Assembly: GCA_028386065.3 (NCBI GenBank) | Contig: JAKUCV010003566.1 | Span: forward strand, 62,626-126,625 | Direction: 5' to 3' | Length of the DNA stretch: 64,000 bases | DNA from: Turnera subulata | Lineage: Eukaryota; Streptophyta; Magnoliopsida; Malpighiales; Passifloraceae | Shown: positions 33,562 through 45,402 of the stretch, one piece after another | Numbering within the stretch: position 1 is the first letter of the stretch | How the letters are laid out: each line of letters starts with the position of its first letter | Translations under genes and position numbers: made by a program | Notes under the pieces: model-generated | What the model was told of the DNA's origin: nothing | What the model saw: the letters and a program-made list of their open reading frames with translations, nothing else | Database searches by the model: none

Positions 33562-35504
33562 AGCATGGAGTCTGCTGCCCCCTAAAGATGATGTAATGTT
33601 TGCTGACGGCTTTAATTAAGCCTCTTAGTTTTACCAAAGAAAGAAAAACCAAAGAGCTTCTGGCAGGAAACTCAGGTCTCATCAGGTGGCAATGACATAC
33701 GCCAAGCTACTCTCCCATTTATAAGATGTAATGTTTTGCTGCTCTTCTTCAACATGTATCCTGATGTTGTTGTTTATCATCATCTCTTTATGTGTTTTTT
33801 TTTTAATCAAAATATTTCTATGTTTGATGTAATATCAATGTATGTTGACATTAGTACATGTTCTAATGCCAGGTGGCTAACATATTAATTTTTTTACTCC
33901 TTACTGTAAAAATAATTTAAAGGAATGTGCAGAATAGGGACATAAACAGCGTACTAATTAGTATGTGGCAAATGCTTAATTACTCGATTCAACGCTTAGG
34001 CCTTAGACATTGAAACTTGGGAGAGATGGCACTGTTCTGTTCTTTTATTGTTTTTTTTTTCCCCTCACCTCAAACAACCATCGAATCCTCAATTGGTCTG
34101 TTCGGGCTTGTGTTTTAATTATTTGTTACACATGTCTTGTGATCTTTTTTTCATAAAGTTATGGGTATACTTGATCATTTGCGTTGATAGGTGTTTTACA
34201 GGACAAGTTCCATAACATACTTCGAGGAGATGATAAATAGTTGGAAAAGAAATTTCGAATACGTGACTACAAATGCAACAGGGAGGATGAACACCCGTCG
34301 TATATCAAGGAGAGCAGATTCGGTATAAAAACAAAAAAGAAATGCTAAAATCAATTTCAAAATGGATGCCAAGCTAGCGAGGGAACTAAAAGAGTGCTTA
34401 AAGTTGAACCAAAACTATTTAACTTTGATAATTGCTTTTTCTTGTTTATTTTTTTTTTCCCCCAAATCCAAGAGAGTTGAATTCAATTCATTGCTTAGCC
34501 AGTAAAGTCAAGAGGCCTGTTGTCCAAGTTGGTGCAACATGAAGAATTGAAGATCAATGGGCAACCATGAAATTACTTTGCTTTTTTCTAATAGACAGAA
34601 GACGATCATTGAATTCAAAAAAGAAATTTGATTTTCCCTCTCTCTCTCTCTTTTAAACAAAATCATTCAGACAGCAATTTGATGGGCCTAAAATTAAGAT
34701 GGGTGGTAACCTCATTCCTGCTTTTAATTTGCATACATGAATGCTAAAATTGGTGGTGATTAGGCTACAAAAAGAGTGCAGAATCTTGACCTGGCTATGG
34801 AAGGAAGAATGGAGGTAGTTTTTACATTAGGGGTAATATAACAGTACATAAATGGGAACCGGATACACTGTATCTGTAAATGAATCTAGCACAACCTAAT
34901 CTTAAATCTAAGGATCTGATGATATGGTAAGAGAGTTGAGGAAATGATTTGATGACGAAAGAAGAGCAAAAGAAGAGACGGTGTGGGTGTGGGTGTGGAC
35001 CGTGGCATCCACAGTTTTGAGTAGGTTTTCCTTTCCCGGGATGATTCAGATTTTTGGTCAACTTATCCGAATCTTGGCAGAGAAGATTCCAAAAAACTCC
35101 TAAATTTGCGTCTTCAGTTTGTTTGCCCATTATATCCTTCTTCTCTTTCACATTCTGATTTTTTGTTTTTCTTCTTTTCACACAAGCAAGTAGTAGTAGT
35201 GGTAATGATTGGGAAGAAAGTCATCGGTCTCTCCCTCACTAGTATATAATATTCTCTCTTAATGCTTAAGCGGCGGTACACGATAAGATATTTTTCCTTT
35301 TCATTTCTTTATTTCCTTCTCTTGGTGTTATCAAATTCAGAGGAGTGAGAGTGAACAGATCAAATTCAAGAGAGAATAATACTTAAAAAGTTCCTTTCCA
35401 TCTCTCTGGCTTTTGGGTTGGGACAGCGTGGGGTTTTTGTTTTTACTTTGATTTGACTTCGAGAGACTACCACTACTAAGAGGAGAAGGGTCTGTGGAAA
35501 GAAG
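33562..35504. other. Intergenic, with the PAP1 promoter and 5' leader
   Basis: No gene supported. A (TC)n run lies near 34638-34651, and a GTGTGGGTGTGGGTGTGG repeat near 34981. The region 35300-35504 should hold the 5' UTR of the phosphatase gene. Confidence 0.45.
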
Positions 35505-38500
35505 ATGAGAGGAAGATCAGGAGGAGGAGGGCTCATATTTTGTGGTGCTCTGCTTCTTCTGCTTCTTATTGCTGATGTAGGGGAAAGCTCAAATGGGGAT
35601 CATCAGCCCCTTGCCAGAATTGCTATTCACAGGACACTTGTAGCTCTCAATGACAATGCTTACGTTAAAGCCTCCCCTTCTATTCTGGGCCTGAAGGTAT
35701 ATAATTTTTTTTTATATGTGTGTGTGTGTGCTTCTCTTCTGTTATATATATATATATATACCATTACTCTTGTCTTTCCTTTACTTTTTCACTCTAATAA
35801 TCTTTCACTGTGTCATTAGGGGCAAAACTCAGAGTGGGTGACATTGGAGTATGCTTCTTCAAACCCATCCAATGATGATTGGATTGGGGTATTCTCTCCT
35901 GCCAATTTTAGGTACTTAAAAAAAGTCTCCTTTTCTTCTTCTCTAATCTCCCTATACTTTGTTAACATTTCTGGAATGCCCGTTCTCAAATTCTTATGTT
36001 TTTCCCTCAAATTTAAAGTGATTCTACTTGTGTCCCTGATGGCACCCCTCCTGACTCCAAGATTGTTCCTCCTTTTTTGTGTACTGCACCTATTAAGGTT
36101 CGTTTTCATGGCCCCTTTTTTTTTTAAAAAAAAAAAATTGTTCTTCAAGTGGATTTGGAGATTCTAATGAACTATATTATCATTGCAGTATCAGTATGCA
36201 AACTACAGTACTCCAGCGTATAAAAGTACTGGGAAAGGAACATTGAGGCTTCAGTTAATTAACCAGAGATCAGACTTCTCCTTTGTGCTGTTCTCTGGAG
36301 GTTTATCAAATGTATGCTCATCACTCCCCTTTGCTTTACACTTTACATTTTCTGAGGAGGAGGGAGGTTATGTTGGATTGCATTTTATCTATGCCTTTCA
36401 TTTTTATTCTTTAACTTTTTCCACTTTTTGACTGTATTTACTTGAAGAATCCTCCACATGAGGATTATGGATTGGATTATTTTCTCACGTCCATCCTTAG
36501 GTTAACTCATCTTGACATGTTTATCTGACCTTGTATAACAACCAAAGCTCGTGGCAGTGTCCAATAAAGTTGCCTTTGCAAATCCAAAAGCGCCAGTTTA
36601 CCCGCGTTTAGCACAAGGAAAGATATGGAATGAAGTAAGTCCAAATGCTTCTTTTTTGAGTGTTATGCTGCTGCATAAACAAAATGCTAAAACAGCAAAT
36701 CTTTTTGTTGTAGCTCTGTACAGATAACTTATATGTTTGATAGTACAAAAAAGTTGGGAACCAATGATCTTAGAATTGCATTGTCCATTCTTTCTACTTT
36801 TTTTTTTTTTATATAGGAGCCTGTAGTTTCTCAAAGTAATGCAATTCTTTCTGATCTTGATACTCAGATGACTATAACATGGACCAGTGGCTATGGGATC
36901 AATGAAGCAGAACCTTTTGTTGAGTGGGGCCTTAAAGGAGATGATCATGTGCATTCTCCGGCTGGGACACTTACATTCAATCGCAACAGCATGTGTGGTG
37001 GGTGATTCTTCACCTTCTGCATTTATTGTTAATTGCGCTAGGGATTGGATGAAGTTGCATAATAACTGTGGAATGAGAAGTCATTTATATCATGGTTGTG
37101 ACTGTCAATACAACTTTCATATTTGTGCATCAACTTTTCCCTTGCCGTATCAGAAGATATGACACTGTTTGATTTATGATAAGAAGACAGCCAGTAAGGC
37201 AAAACATACCTTCTTTTAAGATCATCGTATTGAACAGTTAGCAAGCTGGTAATATTTTCTGTTTTGGAGTATTTGAATTAACGGACTCCAAAATTTTAAT
37301 TTATTGTTCCTTTTATGGGTAATGATCCATGCCATCAATTGATCATGTGCAGGTGCACCAGCAAGGACTGTTGGATGGCGGGATCCTGGATTTATACACA
37401 CCGCTTTTCTAAAGGAGCTGTGGCCCAATTCTCTGTATGTTTTTCCTTCTTGCTTACTTCCGTTTGGTTCTAGTGCACCGGCCTTCAGTTAACAATTTCT
37501 TGGTTTGGCTTCGTTTCCTTGATTAGCATTTTGTTACTGTACTTCTATTTCATGCAGGCATGAGTTTTCAATAAATTATATCATGAGGAACAACCTTTCC
37601 TGTCTGAGTATTGTTATATCATAATTTGAATAAGTTGTAATCAATTACGCAATTTAATTATTTGAATTCTGGACTTTGTTCTGTCTGGATTCGGCAGGGG
37701 TTTCTCCCTATGCACAAGAAAAGCTTTGCGTCGTAAATGCCTATTCTAAGCTGATTTGATTGAAATAGTAGATCTTGATATGAAAGTATGAAAATGTCAT
37801 TAGCCGCAAGAGAATATCCATTGCCAGCTAATATGATTTGACATTAAACTAGTTTTTACTTATTATGCAGGTATACTTACAAGCTTGGACATAAACTTTC
37901 AAATGGATCTTATATTTGGAGTCAACAATACCAGTTTAGAGCTTCTCCATATCCTGGTCAAGACTCTTTACAGCGTGTCGTAATTTTTGGTGACATGGGA
38001 AAGGTTTGGTTTGTCACTGAAACACTCTGTGCCTTTAACATGTGAACAAAACCACTTCTCTCATGGATGACTCTTTATTGAATTTAACAACATCAGAGTC
38101 GGCAATGAGCCCCTCATTTACCCAAAAAAAAAAAAAACCAACATCAGAGTCATGCATTCCACTTCCGTAACTATAACTGGTGATGCCTTCCTGTCTGTTT
38201 AGTCTACTTGCTTTCCATTTTGCAATCCCGTGATATTCCTTGTTTTCCGAGAGATGGGGCATTTAGACTAGTATTATGATTCTTCGAGGACTACTTATGT
38301 TGTGTCACTTTGTGTTTAGAAGCCTATTTCTTTGTTTTAAAGACCATAAAGACAACCGATCTTCTCGCAGGATGAAGCTGATGGTTCCAATGAATATAAC
38401 AACTTCCAACGTGGATCCCTCAACACTACCAAACAGCTTGTTCAGGACTTGAAGGATATTGACATAGTCTTCCACATTGGAGACTTATGTTATGCAAATG

Positions 38501-40490
38501 GATATTTGTCACAGTGGGACCAGTTTACAGCACAAATTGAACCAATTGCATCTACTGTTCCTTACATGGTTGCAAGGTTTAGTATATATTTTATCTGTAC
38601 AATTTTTTTTTGTATATTCCAGTCCCCTGCTTCTCATATTAAATGGAAACCTATGCTTTCAGTGGTAACCACGAGCGCGATTGGCCAGAAACAGGATCTT
38701 TCTATGGGAACTTGGACTCTGGAGGAGAATGCGGTGTATTGGCTGAGACAATGTTCTATGTGCCTGCTGAGAACAGAGCGAAATTCTGGTATTGCTTATC
38801 TTTAAATTTTAATGTACTACGGTGCTTTAGTGTCCGGTACTGGAGTTGGTAGATATTATTTACTTGGAAAGTATTTGATTCTATCCTTTTATTGTCTCAT
38901 TTTCTTCTTTCCAACCTGATGACTTCATCCTATCAGCTATCATAAGATTCTCTGCATTTTTGTTCACCAAAAGAACTCCCCAATCTCTGTTCTTTCACGT
39001 GGTATAAACTTATTCATGATGTCAGATACTATTTTGCAATGAAAATTTTCCTGCACTCATTCAACCCAGGCTTAAAACCAGCAAAACACATTCCTTAGTT
39101 TAGGAAACCTGCACTTTCATGAATCAGGTTCTAGGAGAAATGTTTTGGTTATTAGATTGCCTATTTTTACCTCTTCACTTTCGTGATGTTTCTAGAAATG
39201 AATCAGGTTCTAGGGACTTTTAAAAACTAGAGGGTCAAAATGTGAGGAACCTGAAAATAGTTTTCATCTTCAATTGTAATCATAACATGGAATCCCCGTG
39301 CTACACTGATTAACTCTTTTGATAATTTTTGACATTTTTAGGATATTCTAGCTTGCTTTGCAGGATTCTGCCATTTTTTGTCTAGTTTAGGGTACTAAGC
39401 TAGAGTATCTTGATGCGCATACAGAGGGCAATGATTCTAATATTTCCATTTCTTAATAACTACAGGTACTCTACTGACTATGGTATGTTCCGGTTCTGCA
39501 TAGCTGATACAGAACATGATTGGAGGGAGGGAACAGAGCAATACGAATTCATTGAGCGCTGCTTTGCATCTGCCGATAGACAGAAGCAACCCTGGCTAAT
39601 TTTCCTTGCACATCGGGTGCTAGGTTATTCTTCTGCTACCTGGTATGCTGACCAAGGATCATTTGAGGAACCAATGGGGAGGGAGAGTCTTCAAAAACTT
39701 TGGCAAAAGTACAAGGTTGATATTGCTATATATGGTCATGTACACAACTATGAGAGGACATGCCCCATTTACCAGGTTTCCCCTCGACTCTCATTTCCTT
39801 TCCTTCTCTTTTGTCTCTGGAAGTTCAAATTTAGACTTGTCATTCTGGCTGTGTAACTACTTTAGGAGTTAGAACAGCTAGTAAACTGTGAACTGCTATA
39901 ATTTAAAGTTTTTGGCTGAGGATTTTCTCTAAAAAGCATTAACTTGTCTCTCATGGGCTTTTCATGTTCTTGTTGAGGGGGTATTCTATGCTGTTTTACG
40001 ATGGTTTAACCTTCTTTATTTGAGTTTGAGAGTGGCAATGCTCGGTAAGTATAGTGTTGACTAAGAAAAACAATAACCTGAAACAAGTTGGATTCTTGGG
40101 TAATGTTTTCATCCTGTTGTGTCTTCACAAATGTTCAATCATTAGTTTCTAAGCTGCTCTGTGTTTTCTAATTTGATGGTGTAGAATATTTGCACGAATC
40201 AAGAGAAATACAATTACAAGGGCGCATTAAATGGGACAATTCATGTGGTGGCGGGTGGAGGAGGAGCAAGCCTTGCAGAGTTTACTCCCCTGAATACAAC
40301 ATGGAGTTATTTTAAGGATCATGATTACGGCTTTGTAAAGCTTACAGCATTTGACCATTCTAACCTATTATTTGAGTACAAGAAAAGTAGGGACGGAAAG
40401 GTTTACGACTCATTCAAGATTTCCAGAGATTACAGAGACATCCTGGCCTGCACCGTGGATAGCTGTCCAAGTACTACGCTAGCATCTTGA
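35505..40490 (+). CDS. PAP1: Purple acid phosphatase, PAP1/24/27 group (12 exons)
   Basis: Exons 35505-35696, 35820-35911, 36019-36097, 36189-36311, 36548-36634, 36868-36997, 37353-37434, 37871-38003, 38371-38576, 38663-38788, 39466-39775 and 40185-40490 join without phase conflict to 621 residues. A signal peptide (LIFCGALLLLLLIADVG) points to secretion. The N-terminal fibronectin-like region includes SNPSNDDWIGVFSPANF and TWTSGYGINEAEP. Metallophosphatase blocks are present in order: GDMGK, GDLCYANGYLSQWD, SGNHERDW, FLAHRVLGYSS, GHVHNYERTCP. The end (DILACTVDSCPSTTLAS) is of the Arabidopsis PAP1 (At1g13750) type. PAP1, PAP24 and PAP27 are large PAPs annotated in Arabidopsis as probably inactive phosphatases, although the metal-binding motifs look intact here. 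Exon 5 uses an acceptor shifted by two codons (see findings). PAP1 here does not mean the MYB75 anthocyanin regulator. Confidence 0.93.
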
Positions 40491-40671
40491 TAGACTTTGC
40501 ATTACCTTCTTATTGATTCATGAAGTTGTCTGTTGTAACATTAATGAATGGAATGTCCGGCTACAAAACTCTCACAAGCTTACACCTTTTCGGTCCTTGG
40601 AATTACTTTGTCATTTCTTATAACAACTCACTAATTCTTTTTCCTTAAAGAATCATTTTCACTAATTTATG

Positions 40672-40748
40672 AATTTCGATCCCGGAATTATAGGGACATC
40701 TTGTCCTGTTCTGTGGCTAGTTGCCCACGAATGATCTTAGCTTCTTGA
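40672..40748 (+). pseudogene. Relic of a duplicated PAP last-exon end
   Basis: The frame reads RSRNYRDILSCSVASCPRMILAS then stop, matching the end of the phosphatase just upstream (SRDYRDILACTVDSCPSTTLAS, stop at 40488). About 75 bases are recognisable 180 bases after the true stop. It is too short to act alone and is most likely the remnant of a tandem duplicate or of an internal duplication of the last exon. Confidence 0.75.
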
Positions 40749-40860
40749 TGTGTAACCAAACTAAAACAGCAATTCTGAAAGTCTCCTTCGGAAATTCCCT
40801 AGTGGCTTAGGCAGACAAGGCTTTTATTTTTTTTTTTGGTCAAGCTTGCGCAGACAAGTT

Positions 40861-41048
40861 TTTTTTTTTTTTTTTTGATTCTAATGAGTGTCCCAGCTCG
40901 ACAAGCTAGACTAATCTCATCCGTAGCCCGACACCCAATCTCGCTTCCCGGGCATTTAGCCTAAGACCACGAGCGGGGTCCAACATATTTAACCACTCCC
41001 AACATGTGCATTTTCCATACCTCCACGTTTCTCCGGATCGAACCCGGA
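40861..41048 (-). mobile_element. tRNA-derived SINE with a 30-bp target duplication
   Basis: On the minus strand the element starts with a Pol III box B-like CCGGGTTCGATCCGG, runs through 'ACGTGGAGGTATGG' and 'GGACCCCGCTCGTGG', and ends in an A-tail of about 16 (the T-run at 40861-40876). A direct repeat of about 30 bases (TTTTTTTGGTCAAGC continuing into TTGCGCAGACAAGTT) flanks it at 40831-40860 and 41049-41078. It differs from the SINE family at 12857. It lacks a box A, so it is 5'-truncated or an unusual type. Confidence 0.8.
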
Positions 41049-41310
41049 TTTTTTTGGTCAAGCTTGCGCAGACAAGTTAATGAAATGAAATGAAATATTT
41101 TCTCCAATCCATGGCTTAAATTATGGTGCCTGTTATGTTTTATTTTCTGGTAACTTGGTTTTGAACAAACACTCTAATTGTTAACAGCACAAGTGTTGTC
41201 ACTGAAAACATATGCTGCTATGGGAATAACCGCTCTTCCCAACACCATTGGCTATTCAATGTATGTGCTATTCAATACAATAAAGCACATGCAAGATGGC
41301 TCTGTATAAT

Positions 41311-44300
41311 TTACAGTGGGAAGACTTTCTTATGCCTAAAATAAAATATGAAGCACAAATACAGCAAGATGCATGCAAGACCTGTTATAATAAGAACCCA
41401 ATGAAATGCAGAGGGGTAATCAAATATTGAGGCGGCAAAATTCATTCCGAATATTCCAGTTACAACAGCAAATGTTGTAGTCACAAAGGTGGCTGCAGTC
41501 AGGAGCAACTCGAATTTAATCAGTTGGTTCTGGACATTTCCCTGTTCACATGAAACAGAAAAGTTACATCTGACAATTTTTATTTTGTTAATCAAAGACT
41601 TAGGAAAACAATTGAAGAAACCATGAAAGTAAAATTACAAGCATCCCTTACCAGTTTAATATTGATCAAATCTTCGGTGTCATCGATGTATTCTTTGAGC
41701 TGCATAGTTTATAAAAAAATATATTTGTAATCATCACATTTCTAGGTCCTGAAACAAAAACAAACTACCACTTATTTACGAAACAAATTTGAAAAGACCA
41801 CTTTGTCTGAATACTATACTAAGCAACCAATTATTCCATTTATTCTAGAATATGACGTAACCTTTATGACATTTTGGGAATCAAATGACAAATAGATAGT
41901 CCAAGAGGCACCGTTATGATTGAAAATTGGATTTGAATCGAAGAATAGCAAGAACTCGGCAGAAAGACAAGAGAAATTATAATAAGGAAAACTGCAGATG
42001 ATTGAAGCACAGGAACAGTTGTCGAACCTCTAAAATCTGTAAAACTACGATAAAATAAAATAAAGTATTGCCAAGTAACGCTATAAATCCTATTTACACT
42101 AGATAAATCCCCAGTATCTTTTTTTTTTCTAAAGAGTAACATCTACTAATTCTAACTATCCTTGTTAGGTAAGAAACCTATAAACCTTAAAGACCTAAAA
42201 CAAACTAACGTCCTTGGTCACTGGAATTGGCAATGCCATGTACACACAGTAGGGTTAAATTACTTGGTAAAAGCTCCTGTCGAATTGCCACAAAAACACA
42301 GATGGCTGGTAAGCCAGTAAAGGTACAGGCTTCGAGCAAAAGGTCCCATGTCCATTTGGTCAATTTGAGTTTGTTGCCTTAAGCAGGCAACATTGGGTGA
42401 GTTGGAAAAGAAAGTCTTTCATGTTTCAATAAAATCTAAACCTCCTGAACTCGACTTCTCCCTATTTGAATCTTCTAGCCAATTTTTAGCTTGATAAAAG
42501 TACTGTTGTAGCCTGTAGCAACACAGGTATCAAGCGGCATCATTAAAACCAACTCAACCATGGCATAGTCCAAAACTAGATCAAAAGGCATTTCTGCATT
42601 ACTTTGTTGCTTTAATCAGCAAGGTTTTCCCATTGACTCCAAAAATGGCGATTAAGAAATTTAAGAAATTAATTAGCTGGACAGTGATTGCAGCATTCCA
42701 TGTAAATTATGAAACTTGAAATAGACATCATATGCAGGAAAAGATCACTCACCGAGAACAACTTGCTAAGAGTGTTGTCAATGACAACAAAGTATGCTTC
42801 AAGCAACATTTCAAGCTGGTCGATATTCTCATTGTCAGTAGATGAACTTGTCAAACTTCCATGTTTGCTTGAACTGACAATATTGCTAAATGCTCTTTGC
42901 AATTTCTGCACTCCATTAAATGATTTGACAGGTGAAACAGGTGCAGAGTTTGACAAAGGTCTGTTCTGACTTGAGATGCCATTTTCAGAATATTGATCAC
43001 CAAGAGTATGACCTTCTGACCTCTGCTTCTTCTCAGTCAGATACATCTCAGCCATATCACCATCATCATCCATTAGATGTTCGATTTCATCATGAACCTA
43101 TAATTTTAGAAAACATTAATATATGGAGGACTGCAAATCGCAGAAATTACAAAATAAACAGAGTAAGGGAAGAAAAAAAGCTATACCTTCTGAACTCGCT
43201 GAGTCAGCGTAAGGAGTTGTCCTTTGAGTCTGCGGACACATTCCAGATTAAGAGTGTTAATGGAAGATGCTAGTTCATCCAGCACAGGATATATCTCCAT
43301 TTCCAGATCTTTTACCTGTAAAATAAAAGCTGCTTAAGGGATTTATCCATAATCTTCCATGTCGCTGATCACAAACAACTATCACTTCCAGTCGAGCCTA
43401 AGCTGAGTCTACGATTAGGGGTTCTAAATTTGAGCTTCATAACTTGCACATTATGCAGGCAACTGAAAACTGAGCCATGCAGTTTGCCCAAATAGTTCAA
43501 CCATTGTGGCTGACAATGGCTTCAAGTTCACATTGGCATTGTCATAATCGAGTTCACATGCCGCTGCTAATTCTGACATTGGTCTACCAGCTTTCTGGAA
43601 TTCACATTAACCCAAAAATACAATTCAAAAGCACATGACAGGCAATAGGTAAGCATGACAAATGCCAAGATTGAGTAACACAAGAACTAGCTTACCATAG
43701 AACAATCAAGTTAGAGTTCCTTTTGAAAACAGATTTTGAAAGATGTTTATCCAGTAAAGTTCATCACAGTGGATCAAACTATGGCTCAATTCCAGACTAG
43801 TAGGCACCTTTTACATGGTTCATTTGCTCCTTTCAACCCTATATGGAGTTGACTATCCATATTATAATGACCACATATGCATTTTAACTAATACATCCAA
43901 CGGGCAGTTCGTGAACACTTCTTTTCATAGATTCTTTCTAAATTCAAGGGCTAAACAATAACTCCCAAATAAAAGAAAAAGGAAGAGGGATTGGATAGAT
44001 AGGCTTGAAACCTTTGTAATAGAACAGAACTTAAACATTATAAAGAATTAAAGAATAAGCAGGGTTCATTACAAATTAAAAGAGCAAACAGTGAAAAGAC
44101 CTATGACAACAAAATGAAAAACTCCTTGTTCTACTGACTAGCTTCCCACTTGGTTAGCATATAATAGTATAAAAGTGCCCTAATACCATCGTCAAATTCT
44201 TTGCAGATCATACCTCCATGTCATCACTTTATGATTCCCAGTTAAATGAGTTAAGATGGCAACATAATTAGGGAGTAATGGAAATCGAAACATACCTGAG

Positions 44301-45402
44301 CATCAAGAGATATGCAAGTTAATTCCAAAGCCAATTCCAGAGCTCTAAATTCAAATGGCAAGTCCTCTGAATAAAATCAGAAGTAATACTTTTGTATCAA
44401 ATAAAAGAATCAGTCAACTCATGCAGCAAACATATAGTTTTATGGGATTCAAGAAATCAAAAATTGTCTCAATAGACGAAGGGAGAAGTCAGAACATGCT
44501 TTAACTTAACAAATTCAGGAGTTTTGAAGATTGAAGACCAAGTAAAGAGAATATTTTGTTTTAAAACATTCTCAATCATAAAAGACTTCAGAAGGTATAA
44601 TAACACCAAATGGCAAATAGGTTTCCTTTAGTAATGATATTTGATACTAATTTAAGTTTCAAAAACATTGCCACATTTAGTCAGCAACCATTGCATAAAA
44701 GATCTATTCTGTGTGTTTCTCACCATTTCCTTTACACAAATGAAGAAAACAATATGGTCTGCAAAAGAAAAAGTCTAGCCAGATTTATGGATACACAAAA
44801 GATGTGTTGCACTACAATTTGGCAACAGCAGTTGTAAACCATATCATTTGACATTTCCTTAAAAACTGCCTAAAGTAGCATTCATTTATACCCCATCCAT
44901 CAACCAAATGCCAATCAAAGGTTATATTCAGCAAGGGGGTTATAGGGATTCTGAAAACCTTACCAGCTTGGTCTTTGTTTCTTGTAAGACGTTTGCAGAA
45001 TTCAGTCATATACTGGACAACGCATCCATCCAGGGAATTCATCAAGATAACCTCATCACTGGTGATTATGCATCTAATCTGTTCAAGACTGACCACAATA
45101 GCTTTCTCTCGTCCTAGAATCGTGGAAGGGTAAATGAAGAGAGGGTCCAGGAGCCTTAGGTCCCTTGAAGGCAAAGAACAGTGCCTCATTATAGTAGCTT
45201 TGTCAAGCTCCAATATTTTAGATTCCCCATTCTGATCAATCTTTATCCAAGAACGGTTCCCATGTGCATGACCTCTCCTTTTTAGACCTGGAAACCCAGT
45301 ATTACGGTTTCCAAATCCATCTGAATTAAGGATGCCATGATCATGAGAAGAAATGTGTTCAGGAAGATGAGAAAGCCGGAAAAGATTTTGCGATTCTTCC
45401 AT
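41311..45402 (-). CDS. MRS2-5: MRS2/CorA-type magnesium transporter, MRS2-5 (MGT3) like, 6 coding exons
   Basis: Coding exons in gene order: 45402-44964, 44366-44296, 43315-43187, 43097-42753, 41699-41652, 41541-41311. Phases agree and give 420 residues, the usual size. The start MEESQNLFRLSHLPEH aligns with that recalled for Arabidopsis MRS2-5. Conserved blocks are RSWIKIDQNGESKILELDKA, PSRDLRLLDPLFIYPSTILG, REKAIVVSLEQIRCIIT, EDLPFEFRALELALELTC, HLMDDDGDMAEMYLTEK, ENIDQLEMLLEAYFVVIDN and LKEYIDDTEDLINIKLGN. The first membrane segment ends with the signature GMN (VTGIFGMNFA). A second hydrophobic segment (WVLIITGLACILLYLCFIFYF) and a basic tail (RHKKVFPL) follow. MRS2 proteins form pentameric Mg2+ channels in plant membranes. 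At least one 5' UTR exon is likely further upstream (45403-46370). Confidence 0.95.

Noticed and set aside
44610..45117. Plus-strand ORFs over the MRS2-5 gene.
   Set aside because: Shadows of, or intronic to, the well-supported minus-strand gene.
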